Assembly (NCBI RefSeq): GCF_000817775.3
Contig: NZ_JTHE03000088.1
Location: 62,001-126,000 of the forward strand
DNA: 64,000 nt
Source of the DNA: Lyngbya confervoides BDU141951
Lineage (GTDB): Bacteria > Cyanobacteriota > Cyanobacteriia > Thermosynechococcales > Thermosynechococcaceae
Direction: 5' to 3'
Positions 16,975 to 25,288 of this stretch are shown piece by piece. The position numbers and the translations under genes were made by a program. Below the pieces are notes generated by a model. That model was given only the letters and a program-made list of their open reading frames with translations, did no database searches and was not told the origin of the DNA. Position 1 is the first letter of the stretch. Every line of letters starts with the position of its first letter.

Positions 16975-17631
16975 ATGCAACCTAAGGCTATTTTTCTGGC
17001 ATTCTGGCTGTTTTTTCTGGTCTATGCCTTTGTATTGGCCCCATCCATGCAGCCCGATACCCTGGCTTTAATTCAGGCCCTCGCCACCGGCCACTGGGAT
17101 CGGGTTAATCCCTGGATCCTCTGTCTGTTTAATGCCATGGGGCTTTGGCCCCTGGTCTACGGGGCACTCATGATCGTGGATGGACGGGGGCAAAAAATCC
17201 CGGCCTGGCCGTTTGTGGTGGCGTCCTTTGGCGTGGGGGCCTTTGCGATTCTTCCCTACCTGGGGATCAGGCAGTCCAATCCCAGTTTTTCCGGAGAGGT
17301 GAGGGGGCCACTACGGTTCTGGGAGTCCCGCTGGCTCGGGGGGACGCTACTTCTGGGGATGATTTTGCTGCTGGGGATAGCCGTGACCACCGGGGATTGG
17401 CCTGGGTTTGTGGCTCGGTTTGAGAGCGATCGCTTTATTCACGTGATGGGGCTGGACTTTTGCCTGCTCAGTCTTTGTAGTCCGGTCCTCATCACCGAGG
17501 ATTTGGCCAGACGGACCACCGCCCAATCTGCCTTATTCTGGCTAGCCTTTTTACCAGGGTTGGGGCCGTTACTCTATCTTTGCTGGCGGCCTCCCTTACC
17601 CACCTCGGGTTTGGAGGAAAAAGCGCCATGA
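16975..17631 (+). CDS. Multi-pass membrane protein of unknown function
   Basis: The protein of about 218 residues has roughly five to six hydrophobic helices (about 5-25, 45-70, 80-100, 125-145, 165-180, 187-205). Conserved-looking segments are NPWILCLFNAMGLWPLVYGAL and WPFVVASFGVGAFAILPYL, a pattern I associate with membrane proteins shared by cyanobacteria and plant plastids, but I cannot name the family. The start is ATG 16975; a GTG directly before it at 16972 is possible. The stop codon overlaps the next start codon as ATGA, so it is translationally coupled to the cobyrinate diamide synthase gene. Confidence 0.75.
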   Translation: MQPKAIFLAFWLFFLVYAFVLAPSMQPDTLALIQALATGHWDRVNPWILCLFNAMGLWPLVYGALMIVDGRGQKIPAWPFVVASFGVGAFAILPYLGIRQSNPSFSGEVRGPLRFWESRWLGGTLLLGMILLLGIAVTTGDWPGFVARFESDRFIHVMGLDFCLLSLCSPVLITEDLARRTTAQSALFWLAFLPGLGPLLYLCWRPPLPTSGLEEKAP

Positions 17632-18992
17632 CGGTTATCATTGCAGGGGAACGCAGCGGCGTAGGCAAAACCACCATCACGCTGGCCCTATTGGCTGGCC
17701 TAGAGCGCCGCGGCCTGAGGGTGCAATCCTTTAAGGTTGGCCCCGACTATATTGACCCCATGTTTCACACTGCGGTCACCCAACGTCCCTGCCGCACCCT
17801 AGATCCGGTACTGACCTCTGAGGCCTACGTTCAGGACTGCGTGGCTCGGCACCTTGCCGATTGTTCCTATGGCCTGATCGAGGGGGTGATGGGGCTGTTT
17901 GATGGGGCACTGGGCGATCGCGACTGGGCCAGTACAGCCCAGATTGCGAAGTTGCTCAACCTGCCAGTGGTGCTGGTCATCGATTGCGGTAAGCTATCGC
18001 GGTCGGTGGCAGCCCTGGTGCATGGATACCGAACCTTTGATCCGGAGTTAACCCTGGCAGGGGTGATTCTCAATCACGTCAGCAGTCATCGCCATCAGGA
18101 ATTGCTCAAGCAGGCCCTTGCCCCTCTGGGAGTTCCTATCCTGGGGATACTGGGTCGCCATGAACCGGTGCAGATCCCCGATCGCTATCTGGGATTGGTC
18201 CCGACAGAAGAACTCCAACAGTTTGCCGCAATTCAGTCTCAGCTTGCTGACCTCGGCGACCGCTGCCTAGACTGGTTGCAGCTTTTGCCCCTGCTCAAGA
18301 CGAACCCCTGCCCCGTCAAGATCAGCCCGCCGCCTAAAGCAGCCAAGGGGCATGTTCGCATTGCGATTGCCCGCGATTCGGCCTTTAATTTTTACTACCC
18401 GGAGAATCTTGAGGCGCTACAGGCAGCGGGCGCCGAGCTGATATTTTGGAGTCCCCTGAGCGATCCCCTCCCCGATCAAATCCATGGTTTAGTCTTTGGC
18501 GGCGGCTTTCCGGAGCTGTTTGCAGCGCCGCTCGCGGCCAATCAATTGGCCCGCAGTGGGGTGCTTGCCGCCATCCGCCGGGGAGTGCCCACCTATGCCG
18601 AATGTGGCGGGCTGATGTATCTTTGTCATGCCTTGACCCCCTTTGAAGGTGAGTCCTTCCCCATGGTGGGGGCCATTCCCAATGAGGTCCAGATGCAAAA
18701 AAAGCTGAGCCTAGGCTACCGGCAAATTCAGCCCACGGCCCAGGCCTGGCTGGTTCAACCTGGGGACACCCTCATTGGACACGAGTTTCACCACTCTCAA
18801 ATGCTGATCCAGCATTCGCAGCCCCTCTACCAGGTTTGGAGCGTCAGCCAACCCTATTTAGAGTCCTGGGGAGAGGGCTGGGGCGATGCAAACCTTCAGG
18901 CCTCCTACGTTCATCTTCACTGGGGCGCACATCCTGAAATTGCAGCGCGATTTGTGCACAGGTGTTGCCAATGGCGAGATTCCCGTGACTAA
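17628..18992 (+). CDS. cbiA: Cobyrinate a,c-diamide synthase
   Basis: CbiA/CobB amidates the a and c carboxylates of cobyrinic acid in cobalamin synthesis, using glutamine and ATP. The N-terminal half has a dethiobiotin-synthetase-like P-loop, AGERSGVGKTTITLALL, and KVGPDYIDPMFH. The C-terminal glutaminase domain has GLVFGGGFPELFA, the nucleophile region YAECGGLMYL (Cys near residue 340) and GHEFHHS. I chose ATG 17628 because it overlaps the preceding stop (ATGA) and has GGAGG at the right distance; a longer frame from 17580 lacks conserved sequence. No cobalamin riboswitch is visible upstream. Confidence 0.93.
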   Translation: MTVIIAGERSGVGKTTITLALLAGLERRGLRVQSFKVGPDYIDPMFHTAVTQRPCRTLDPVLTSEAYVQDCVARHLADCSYGLIEGVMGLFDGALGDRDWASTAQIAKLLNLPVVLVIDCGKLSRSVAALVHGYRTFDPELTLAGVILNHVSSHRHQELLKQALAPLGVPILGILGRHEPVQIPDRYLGLVPTEELQQFAAIQSQLADLGDRCLDWLQLLPLLKTNPCPVKISPPPKAAKGHVRIAIARDSAFNFYYPENLEALQAAGAELIFWSPLSDPLPDQIHGLVFGGGFPELFAAPLAANQLARSGVLAAIRRGVPTYAECGGLMYLCHALTPFEGESFPMVGAIPNEVQMQKKLSLGYRQIQPTAQAWLVQPGDTLIGHEFHHSQMLIQHSQPLYQVWSVSQPYLESWGEGWGDANLQASYVHLHWGAHPEIAARFVHRCCQWRDSRD

Positions 18993-19106
18993 ATTCTTTA
19001 CACTGTAGAACAAGAATCCGGAACGATAGAGTTGCTGGCTAATAGAGCCGCTGGCCCTCAGATTTTTTGCCATTTTGGTTTTCTACCCTTTTACCGCTGA
19101 TCCTTC

Positions 19107-19547
19107 ATGTCCCGTCCGACCGTTCAAACTACTCAGCAGCCCATGATCCTAGGGTTTGATCCCGGCCGTGACAAGTGCGGGGTCGCCGTCATGGGCGTGG
19201 ATCGTCAAATTCGGTTTCAAGAGGTGATTGCGGCTGACCAAGTGTCCCAAACCCTTGTGGATCTGTGCAATCGCTTTCCCATTTCTGCGCTGGTCATTGG
19301 CAATCAAACAACTTCCAAACAGTGGCAGCAACAGCTTCGCCAAACCTGTCCCCAGGACTTGAAGGTGCTGACCATTGATGAGCGCAACAGCACTGTGGAA
19401 GCCCGCGATCGCTATTGGGACCTCTACCCGCCCAAAGGTCTGCAGCGCCTGATCCCCCAGGGCATGCGTCTCCCTCCGCGCCCCATTGACGATATCGTTG
19501 CTGTTATTTTAATCGAACGTTACTTTAACCAACTGGTGTCACCGTGA
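19107..19547 (+). CDS. YqgF/RuvX-fold nuclease-like protein
   Basis: The 146-residue protein has the RNase H-like YqgF fold: LGFDPGRDKCGVAVMG at the start (first acidic residue in DPG), ALVIGNQTT in the middle, LTIDERNSTVEARDRYW with the conserved DER-T segment, and a final acidic pair in PIDDIVAVILIERY. YqgF proteins process the 5' end of pre-16S rRNA or act on Holliday-junction-like DNA. This is the divergent cyanobacterial form rather than the canonical RuvX, since DPGRDKCG replaces DxGxxRIG. An ATG at 19143 directly before the fold is an alternative start. It overlaps the next gene by 4 bp. Confidence 0.82.
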   Translation: MSRPTVQTTQQPMILGFDPGRDKCGVAVMGVDRQIRFQEVIAADQVSQTLVDLCNRFPISALVIGNQTTSKQWQQQLRQTCPQDLKVLTIDERNSTVEARDRYWDLYPPKGLQRLIPQGMRLPPRPIDDIVAVILIERYFNQLVSP

Positions 19548-20104
19548 CTCCGCTGCCCCCCTGGCGATCGCCGCTGGCCAGAGCACTGCATCGCAACCGA
19601 TCTTTGCCCCACCTGCGGTTTGTGCAATTGGCAACCGTAGATTTCCAGGGGCGTCCCCACAATCGGACCGTGGTCTACCGAGGACTAGTGGAGGAGACCC
19701 ACCAGATGCAGTTTGTCACGGACCGGCGGAGCGAAAAAATTGATCATCTGCTCCACAACCCCTGGGTAGAGGTGTGCTGGTATTTTACCAAGACCCGCGA
19801 ACAGATCCGCTTTCGAGGGACCATGCAGATCATCCAGATCGCCTCAGCCCTCCGGCAGACGGCCTGGGAACGTCTTTCTCCCCAGGCCAAGGCACAATTT
19901 TGCTGGCCTGCACCTGGAGCGCTGCGATCGCCGGATTCTTCCCTTGAAGCCCCCCCTATCCTGCCGCACCCCCCGGACACCTTTTGTCTGCTGCTGCTGA
20001 GCGTTGAGCAAGTGGACCACCTGGAGCTGCGCGGAGAGCCACAGAATCGCTGGATTCATCACCAGGTGGCCGGACAGTGGCAAACTCAGGCTGTCAATCC
20101 CTAG
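19544..20104 (+). CDS. Pyridoxamine 5'-phosphate oxidase-like FMN-binding protein
   Basis: The 186-residue protein begins at GTG, overlapping the stop of the YqgF-like gene (GTGA). The split-barrel flavin fold is seen in LRFVQLATVDFQGRPHNRTVVYRGL, FVTDRRSEKIDHLLHNPWVEVCWYF and RFRGTMQII. It belongs to the PPOX family as found in cyanobacteria and plants (Npun_F5749 type), where members are described as oxidases for pyridoxamine phosphate or as flavin proteins of unknown substrate. The canonical PdxH is usually longer at its C-terminus, so substrate is uncertain. Confidence 0.83.
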   Translation: MTPLPPWRSPLARALHRNRSLPHLRFVQLATVDFQGRPHNRTVVYRGLVEETHQMQFVTDRRSEKIDHLLHNPWVEVCWYFTKTREQIRFRGTMQIIQIASALRQTAWERLSPQAKAQFCWPAPGALRSPDSSLEAPPILPHPPDTFCLLLLSVEQVDHLELRGEPQNRWIHHQVAGQWQTQAVNP

Positions 20105-20210
20105 ACCCCAAGAAATCTGAGCCGATCTTGTGATCCCGAACCCCGGTAGGATAGGGAGCGGCAATGTCTTTTAGCCCTGCTCACGGCCTGCGATAGATTG
20201 GTGGCAACCC

Positions 20211-21443
20211 ATGGACCTCATTTCACCCCGCTGCTCCCCCCTATGGGGGACGCCCCTGCAACCTCAAGCCAAGCGAATCCTGCTCCTGGGATCTGGCGAA
20301 CTCGGCCGGGAAGTGGCACTGGAAGCCATGCGGTTAGGCGTTGAGGTCATTGCTGTGGATGCCTATGCTGAGGCGCCAGCTATGCAAATTGCCCATCGTG
20401 CCCATGTGATCCCCATGTTGGAGGGACAGGCGCTACGCAGGGTCGTCCTGGAGGAAAAGCCAGATTATATTGTGCCGGAGGTGGAAGCGATCGATACGAA
20501 CATGCTTCTACAGCTGGAATCTGAGGGCTGGCGGGTGGTGCCTACGGCCCAGGCAACCCGTCTGACCATGAATCGGGAAGGCATTCGTCGGCTTGCAGCG
20601 GAGGATTTGGGCCTTAAAACGTCTCCCTACCGATTTGCCTCCACCCTGGCGGACTACCAACGGGCCATCGCTGCAGTTGGATTTCCCTGCGTAGTGAAGC
20701 CCATCATGAGTTCCTCAGGAAAGGGTCAAAGCACCGTTCGCTGCCCAGCGGAGATCCAAGCCGCTTGGGATTACGCCCAGTGCGGAGGACGGGCCCAAAA
20801 TCAGCCGGTCATCGTAGAGGGCTTTGTCGCCTTTGACTGTGAAATCACCCTGCTGACCGTTCGGGCCGTTGATGGCACCCACTTTTGCCCACCGGTGGGC
20901 CATGTACAGGTGGCAGGAGACTATCGTGAATCCTGGCAGCCCTGCAATCTATCTGAATCGACCCGGCAGACCTGTGAGGCGATCGCCGAAACCATCACGG
21001 CTGCCCTGGGGGGCTGGGGCCTGTTTGGCGTGGAGCTGTTCATCCAAAACCACGGCCCAGGAGAGCCCACGGTGTACTTTAGCGAAGTGAGCCCCCGACC
21101 CCACGATACCGGCATGGTGACCATGGTGAGCCAAAACATGTCGGAGTTTGAGCTTCACGTGCGGGCAATGTTAGGCCTACCCGTGGGACAAATTGAGCTG
21201 TTGCAGCCAGGAGCCTCCGCAGTGATTCTGGCCCCTGGCCCAGGGATGTCACCCTGCTATAGCGGGATTTCCCAGGCCCTTCAGGTGCCCACCAGTAAGC
21301 TGCGACTTTTTGGAAAGCCTACCTGTCGCAACAATCGTCGCATGGGTGTGGCACTGGCCTTGGGGCAATCCGTGCAAGAGGCCCGCGATCGCGCCAAGAT
21401 GGCAGCAGCAGCGGTCACAGTTCACCCCGGATCAGCGCAATAG
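20211..21443 (+). CDS. purT: Formate-dependent phosphoribosylglycinamide formyltransferase
   Basis: PurT makes formyl-GAR from GAR, formate and ATP in purine synthesis, avoiding folate. This 410-residue ATP-grasp enzyme shows the N-terminal Rossmann part [21 protein letters not shown], the GAR-binding region [14 protein letters not shown], the ATP-grasp loop [17 protein letters not shown], and the metal site GVELFIQ with [13 protein letters not shown]. Motifs and length are normal. The fructosamine-kinase-like gene follows 120 bp later in the same direction with a tandem repeat between them. Confidence 0.95.
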   Translation: MDLISPRCSPLWGTPLQPQAKRILLLGSGELGREVALEAMRLGVEVIAVDAYAEAPAMQIAHRAHVIPMLEGQALRRVVLEEKPDYIVPEVEAIDTNMLLQLESEGWRVVPTAQATRLTMNREGIRRLAAEDLGLKTSPYRFASTLADYQRAIAAVGFPCVVKPIMSSSGKGQSTVRCPAEIQAAWDYAQCGGRAQNQPVIVEGFVAFDCEITLLTVRAVDGTHFCPPVGHVQVAGDYRESWQPCNLSESTRQTCEAIAETITAALGGWGLFGVELFIQNHGPGEPTVYFSEVSPRPHDTGMVTMVSQNMSEFELHVRAMLGLPVGQIELLQPGASAVILAPGPGMSPCYSGISQALQVPTSKLRLFGKPTCRNNRRMGVALALGQSVQEARDRAKMAAAAVTVHPGSAQ

Positions 21444-21518
21444 AACGCCAAGCGGACCCAAATCGCCCCAGGCATCTTGCCCTTGAGGGGCCAGCCAGGC
21501 AGGGTGGTCAGGATCCCT

Positions 21519-21563
21519 ATAATTTCTACAGCAATAACTTCTACAGCAATAATTTCTACAGCC
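21519..21563. repeat. Three tandem 15-bp units ending at a start codon
   Basis: ATAATTTCTACAGCA (21519), ATAACTTCTACAGCA (21534) and ATAATTTCTACAGCC (21549) abut one another, and the third ends at the base before ATG 21564. If the frame upstream of the gene were translated, they would read as a five-residue repeat ending in IISTA. No Shine-Dalgarno sequence is present in them. Confidence 0.92.
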
Positions 21564-22430
21564 ATGTGGCAAGAGATCTCAGCCCAGCTTAGTTCTGTCC
21601 TGGGCCAACCCATTCAAATTGAGACCTGGCGGAGCGTCGGCGGTGGCAGTATCAACCAGGCCTATTGGGTCAAAGCAGACCACCAGGAGTTTTTTATCAA
21701 ACTCAACGATGCCGCGAAGGGAGCCATGTTTGAAGCGGAAGCCTTGGGCCTGCAGGAAATCCTTCAGACTTCCACAATTCGGGTGCCGCAGCCCCTTTGC
21801 TGGGGCAATGCCCCTCCCCACAGCTACATCGCTCTAGAGTGGATTCCCCTGGGATCGGGCAATCAACAGGGATGGTATCAACTGGGTCAAAACCTGGCAA
21901 AACTGCACCGGGTTTCTAGCGCGCGGGGATTCGGCTGGTGTCGAGACAATACCATTGGAGAAACCCCCCAGAAAAATCCTTGGACAGATCGCTGGGTGGA
22001 TTTTTTTCGCCGGGAGCGGCTTGGATACCAACTGAGGCTGGCTCAAAAACGGGGAGCTAATTTCCCAGGTGCAGAGGCACTACTCGCCGCCTTAGACAGC
22101 TTGCTCAACCACGATCCCCAGCCCTCCCTGGTGCATGGAGATCTCTGGTCTGGGAATGCGGGCTTTAGCCAGGAAGGAGATCCCTTGATTTTTGACCCAG
22201 CCCCCTACTACGGCGATCGAGAAGTGGATCTGGCAATGACCGAACTATTTGGGGGATTTCCTGCGGCATTTTACCAGGGATATCAAGCGGAAGATCCTGT
22301 CGGTGAGGGGTATGCACAGCGAAGGCCCATTTATAACCTTTACCATGTGCTCAATCACTTTAATCTGTTTGGCGGGAGCTATCAGGCCCAAGCTCGGCAA
22401 ATGATTCAGACCCTCGTCAGCGCGCTCTAG
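21564..22430 (+). CDS. Fructosamine kinase family protein
   Basis: This 288-residue protein has the aminoglycoside-phosphotransferase fold of the fructosamine-3-kinase family: SVGGGSINQAYWV, the ATP-site Lys in EFFIKLN, ALEWIPLG, the catalytic loop LVHGDLWSGNAGF and the metal site PLIFDPAPYYGDREVDLAMTELFGGF. These kinases phosphorylate sugars attached to protein amines, leading to repair of glycated proteins. The start is set at ATG 21564, where family conservation begins; the frame is open upstream but only through a tandem repeat. No Shine-Dalgarno sequence precedes the start. Confidence 0.92.
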   Translation: MWQEISAQLSSVLGQPIQIETWRSVGGGSINQAYWVKADHQEFFIKLNDAAKGAMFEAEALGLQEILQTSTIRVPQPLCWGNAPPHSYIALEWIPLGSGNQQGWYQLGQNLAKLHRVSSARGFGWCRDNTIGETPQKNPWTDRWVDFFRRERLGYQLRLAQKRGANFPGAEALLAALDSLLNHDPQPSLVHGDLWSGNAGFSQEGDPLIFDPAPYYGDREVDLAMTELFGGFPAAFYQGYQAEDPVGEGYAQRRPIYNLYHVLNHFNLFGGSYQAQARQMIQTLVSAL

Positions 22431-22676
22431 TTTCAAAGTTGCCTTGCGCAACCGTGACCGATCTTAAATGCTTTCCAGATTCAGGCTTTCAAGGCTGAAG
22501 ACCTTCAACCCTGTGGCAACCAATAAAGCCAAGGGTGATTCCCTGGACGGCATTCCAATGATTGGGCCTGAGGGCCATCGAACCGGCATGGATCCATCTA
22601 TTAAGATCCAAACCACCAAGGTCTGCAAGGAGACTTTTCATCCCCCCCGCAGACCCTGGCGTCCACTCATTTTTCA

Positions 22677-22702
22677 GCTTAAAAGGCTAGCTTAAAAGGC
22701 TA
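22677..22702. repeat. Two tandem 13-bp units
   Basis: GCTTAAAAGGCTA occurs twice without a spacer (22677-22689, 22690-22702) in the region between the fructosamine-kinase-like gene and the convergent lipoprotein gene. The rest of that gap, from 22431, holds no gene I can support. Confidence 0.9.
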
Positions 22703-22725
22703 AGGTGAAGGGCCTTGCGGCCAAT

Positions 22726-22962
22726 TTAACCCTCACCACCTTCGCCGCCCTCCTCGGTGGCGGGGGATTCTTCGGTCGCAGGAGATTCTTCGGTCGCAGG
22801 AGACTCTTCGGTGGTCGGCGTTTCGGGGGTCACCTCCTCCGTGGGTGTGGTGGTGTCTGTTCCCTCTGTACCATCGGTTTCAGAGGCCGAATCACAGGCA
22901 GTTATCGTCGCGGCTAGACCCAAGGCCAAAAATAATTGAACGGTTTTAGATGTGAATTTCAT
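22726..22962 (-). CDS. Small repeat-rich lipoprotein
   Basis: The 78-residue protein has a basic start, a hydrophobic stretch and a lipobox ending ATITAC, so the mature protein begins at Cys-23 and should be lipidated. The rest is made almost entirely of Thr, Glu, Pro, Ser and Gly, including three copies of TEESPA and an EGGEGGEG tail: a disordered, strongly negative stalk. AGGAG lies at a suitable distance before the ATG. Such tails may act as cell-envelope spacers or cation-binding coats; no function is known. The repeat DNA makes length variation between strains likely. Confidence 0.82.
   Translation of the reverse strand: MKFTSKTVQLFLALGLAATITACDSASETDGTEGTDTTTPTEEVTPETPTTEESPATEESPATEESPATEEGGEGGEG
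22762..22815. repeat. Three 18-bp coding repeats in the lipoprotein
   Basis: Three 18-bp units (22762, 22780, 22798) encode the TEESPA hexapeptide on the minus strand. They keep the reading frame; copies differ by one to a few bases. Confidence 0.9.
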
Positions 22963-23122
22963 AAGTCATGCTCCTCAATTAGCTCAGCCTCGTAAGAGGC
23001 GAGAATAACGATTTATTCTACATCCTCCTGCCTAAATCTGGGACTTCGAAAGTGCAGTTTTTCTGCCAAAATGGGAATCAACTTTTTGGATTCACGGACC
23101 CGAATAAGGGTGCAGGCTAAAC

Positions 23123-23794
23123 GTGTTGATTGTCATTCCCAATGTCCTGTCCCCAGGCGCGCTTGAGGACATCCATGATGTCCTAAACCCAGAGGACTTA
23201 ATAGATGGTCGAACCACCGCAGGCTGGCATGCCAAGCAGGTCAAGGCCAACCGCCAGTTGAGTCCAAAAGCGCCCTATGGTCAAAAGATCAAAGACATCG
23301 TGCAAACTGCCCTCTGGTCTAATCCCCTCTTTCAGTGCGCTGTTCAGCCTCGGGCCATCCATACGCTCCTCTTTAGCTACTACGATTCGGGAATGACCTA
23401 CGGTAGTCACGTGGACAATGCATTTATGGGTCAGGGAGAGCAACGAAGGCGCGCCGATGTCTCCTTCACGATTTTCCTGAGTCATCGAGAGTCCTATCAG
23501 GGAGGCGAGCTGATTTTGGAGCAGTCCGATGGCGATCGCCCCTATAAGCTCGACGCCGGGTCTGCGATTGTCTATCCCTCTTCCACATTGCATCAGGTGG
23601 CACCGGTCCAATCTGGAATCCGCTGGGCCAGTGTGGGATGGGTGCAAAGCTTAGTGCGTAATCCCGCCCATCGAGAACTCTTATTTGACCTGGACACGGC
23701 GCGACGATCTATCTTTCAAAGTCAAGGCAAGACTCTGGAGTTTGATTTAATCTCAAAAAGCCACGCCAATCTGTTAAGGGAATGGTCTGATTAA
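23123..23794 (+). CDS. piuC: PKHD-type Fe(II)/2-oxoglutarate hydroxylase
   Basis: The 223-residue protein is of the PiuC/YbiX family. It contains the iron and 2-oxoglutarate site YGSHVDNAFM (His and Asp ligands), the strand DVSFTIFLSHRESYQGGELIL, the second His and Arg region VYPSSTLHQVAPVQSGIRWASVGW, and a conserved C-terminal segment with FDLDTARRSIF. These enzymes hydroxylate unknown small molecules or proteins and are often linked to iron uptake in proteobacteria, but no iron-uptake genes are next to it here. Translation appears to start at GTG 23123. Confidence 0.92.
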   Translation: MLIVIPNVLSPGALEDIHDVLNPEDLIDGRTTAGWHAKQVKANRQLSPKAPYGQKIKDIVQTALWSNPLFQCAVQPRAIHTLLFSYYDSGMTYGSHVDNAFMGQGEQRRRADVSFTIFLSHRESYQGGELILEQSDGDRPYKLDAGSAIVYPSSTLHQVAPVQSGIRWASVGWVQSLVRNPAHRELLFDLDTARRSIFQSQGKTLEFDLISKSHANLLREWSD

Positions 23795-23921
23795 TTTTTC
23801 CTTGCCTTGGATCTGGCGAGGAACTTGAGCCCTCTATCCCAGGCAACCTTCTATCTCAGGCCACCCTAGGAACGGGATAAAATTCAAGGGGAACGTTCCC
23901 AATCATGACGATCAATGGGCA

Positions 23922-24740
23922 ATGATGGAATCGATGCTGTCAAGTCAACTTCAACAACTTCGGTCTGTGCTTCGGGAACTGGATCGGGCCTTAATTGCCT
24001 ATTCCGGTGGTGTTGATAGCGCTTTGGTTGCCAAGGTTGCCTATGATGTGCTGGGCGATCGCGCCCTAGCGGTAACGGCCGAATCTCCTTCCCTGCCTGC
24101 GGAGGACTTGGAAGCGGCCAAGGTTCAGGCCCAGCACATTGGCATTGCCCACCGCATTGTACAGACCCATGAGCTAGAAAACCCAAGCTACAGCACGAAC
24201 CCGGTAAATCGCTGTTACTTTTGCAAGAGCGAACTATACGATACCCTCAAGCCCCTTGGCCTAGACTGGGGGTATCCCTACGTCATTGATGGGGTCAATG
24301 CCGACGATCTTCAAGACTATCGCCCCGGCATTCAAGCCGCAAAGGAGCGGGGAACGCGATCGCCGCTGGCGGAAGTGGGCATGACCAAACTGGAGGTGCG
24401 CGCCCTGTCCCAAAGTTTGGGACTTCCCTGGTGGAATAAGCCAGCCCAACCCTGTCTCAGCTCTCGCTTTCCCTATGGCGAGTCCATTACCCCAGAAAAA
24501 CTGCAGCAGGTGGCCCAGGCAGAACGCTACCTCAAACAGAGGGGCTACTCAATTTTGCGCGTGCGATCCGATGGAGGGACGGCCCGGATCGAGTTACCGC
24601 CCCAGGACATCCCCCACTTTTTAAGCACAATCTCCCGGACGGAGTTGGTGGCAACCTTTAAGGCTCTGGGATTTCTCTATGTCACCCTAGACCTGGAGGG
24701 ATTTCGAAGCGGCAAGTTAAATCAAGGGCTCTCGCCCTGA
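23922..24740 (+). CDS. larE: LarE-type pyridinium-3,5-bisthiocarboxylate sulfur transferase
   Basis: LarE adds sulfur to the pyridinium precursor of the nickel-pincer cofactor of lactate racemase. The protein has the PP-loop AYSGGVDSALVAKVAY, ERGTRSPLAEVGMTKLEVR and PCLSSRFPYGESI, whose Cys matches the catalytic cysteine. It also has CYFC at about residue 89. The three cysteines suit the LarE class that carries a [4Fe-4S] cluster, rather than the sacrificial single-Cys class. No larA, larB or larC is in the window, so the cofactor pathway is either elsewhere or this homologue serves another thiolation. Confidence 0.88.
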   Translation: MMESMLSSQLQQLRSVLRELDRALIAYSGGVDSALVAKVAYDVLGDRALAVTAESPSLPAEDLEAAKVQAQHIGIAHRIVQTHELENPSYSTNPVNRCYFCKSELYDTLKPLGLDWGYPYVIDGVNADDLQDYRPGIQAAKERGTRSPLAEVGMTKLEVRALSQSLGLPWWNKPAQPCLSSRFPYGESITPEKLQQVAQAERYLKQRGYSILRVRSDGGTARIELPPQDIPHFLSTISRTELVATFKALGFLYVTLDLEGFRSGKLNQGLSP

Positions 24741-24776
24741 GACCAGAGCCGGTTTCCGTTGCCCATGAACGATCCC

Positions 24777-25052
24777 TTAGTTCGCAACTTGATCTTTAAA
24801 TAATTTTCCGGCGCTGAAGGCGGGCACCGTGGTTGCAGGAATCGTTAAGGCCTTACCAGTCTGAGGATTGCGTCCGTTTCTGGCTTTGCGCTCTCTTGGT
24901 TCAAAACTGCCAAACCCTACCAGGGTCACCTTTTCTCCTTCGCTCACGGTATCCATAATGGTGTCCAGGGCCACGGTCAGTACCAGGTCAGCCTGCTTCT
25001 TCGTCACGCCAGATTTATCCGCAATTGCATTGACCAGATCTGCTTTATTCAT
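24777..25052 (-). CDS. hup: HU-family DNA-binding protein
   Basis: The 91-residue protein is a typical HU: MNKADLVNAIADKSGVTKKQADLVL in the dimerisation helices, GFGSFEPRERKARNGRNPQTGK in the beta arm that contacts DNA, and AFSAGKLFKDQV at the end. It bends and compacts DNA as a dimer. A GAGGAG ribosome site precedes the ATG. Length and motifs are normal. Confidence 0.96.
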   Translation of the reverse strand: MNKADLVNAIADKSGVTKKQADLVLTVALDTIMDTVSEGEKVTLVGFGSFEPRERKARNGRNPQTGKALTIPATTVPAFSAGKLFKDQVAN

Positions 25053-25288
25053 AGCTACTCCTCACATGTGTCCAGAGGATTTTATCCCATGTCAACAAAA
25101 AATCAAGGGCAAATCGAACCTATTCTATTCTCAGAGGTCAATTTAGCGGCTATCGGCCCCCAGAGACCGGTTAAGAACTGCTGACATTCCCTCCTGCATG
25201 TCTCGGCCTTGTACGCTTGAGCCCCATCCTCCTCAGCCAGCGGAGAGTCCCCTTGCATCTCGATTTCAGTGAATCCTCCGCACTCAGG

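Noticed and set aside
22468-22695. 75-codon frame after the fructosamine-kinase-like gene
   Set aside because: No ribosome site, no recognisable motif, and it ends in the 13-bp tandem repeat.
25057-25066. ACTCCTCACA, resembling the conserved core of the cyanobacterial small RNA Yfr1
   Set aside because: It is the complement of the GAGGAG ribosome site of the HU gene on the other strand, and the flanking hairpins of Yfr1 are missing.
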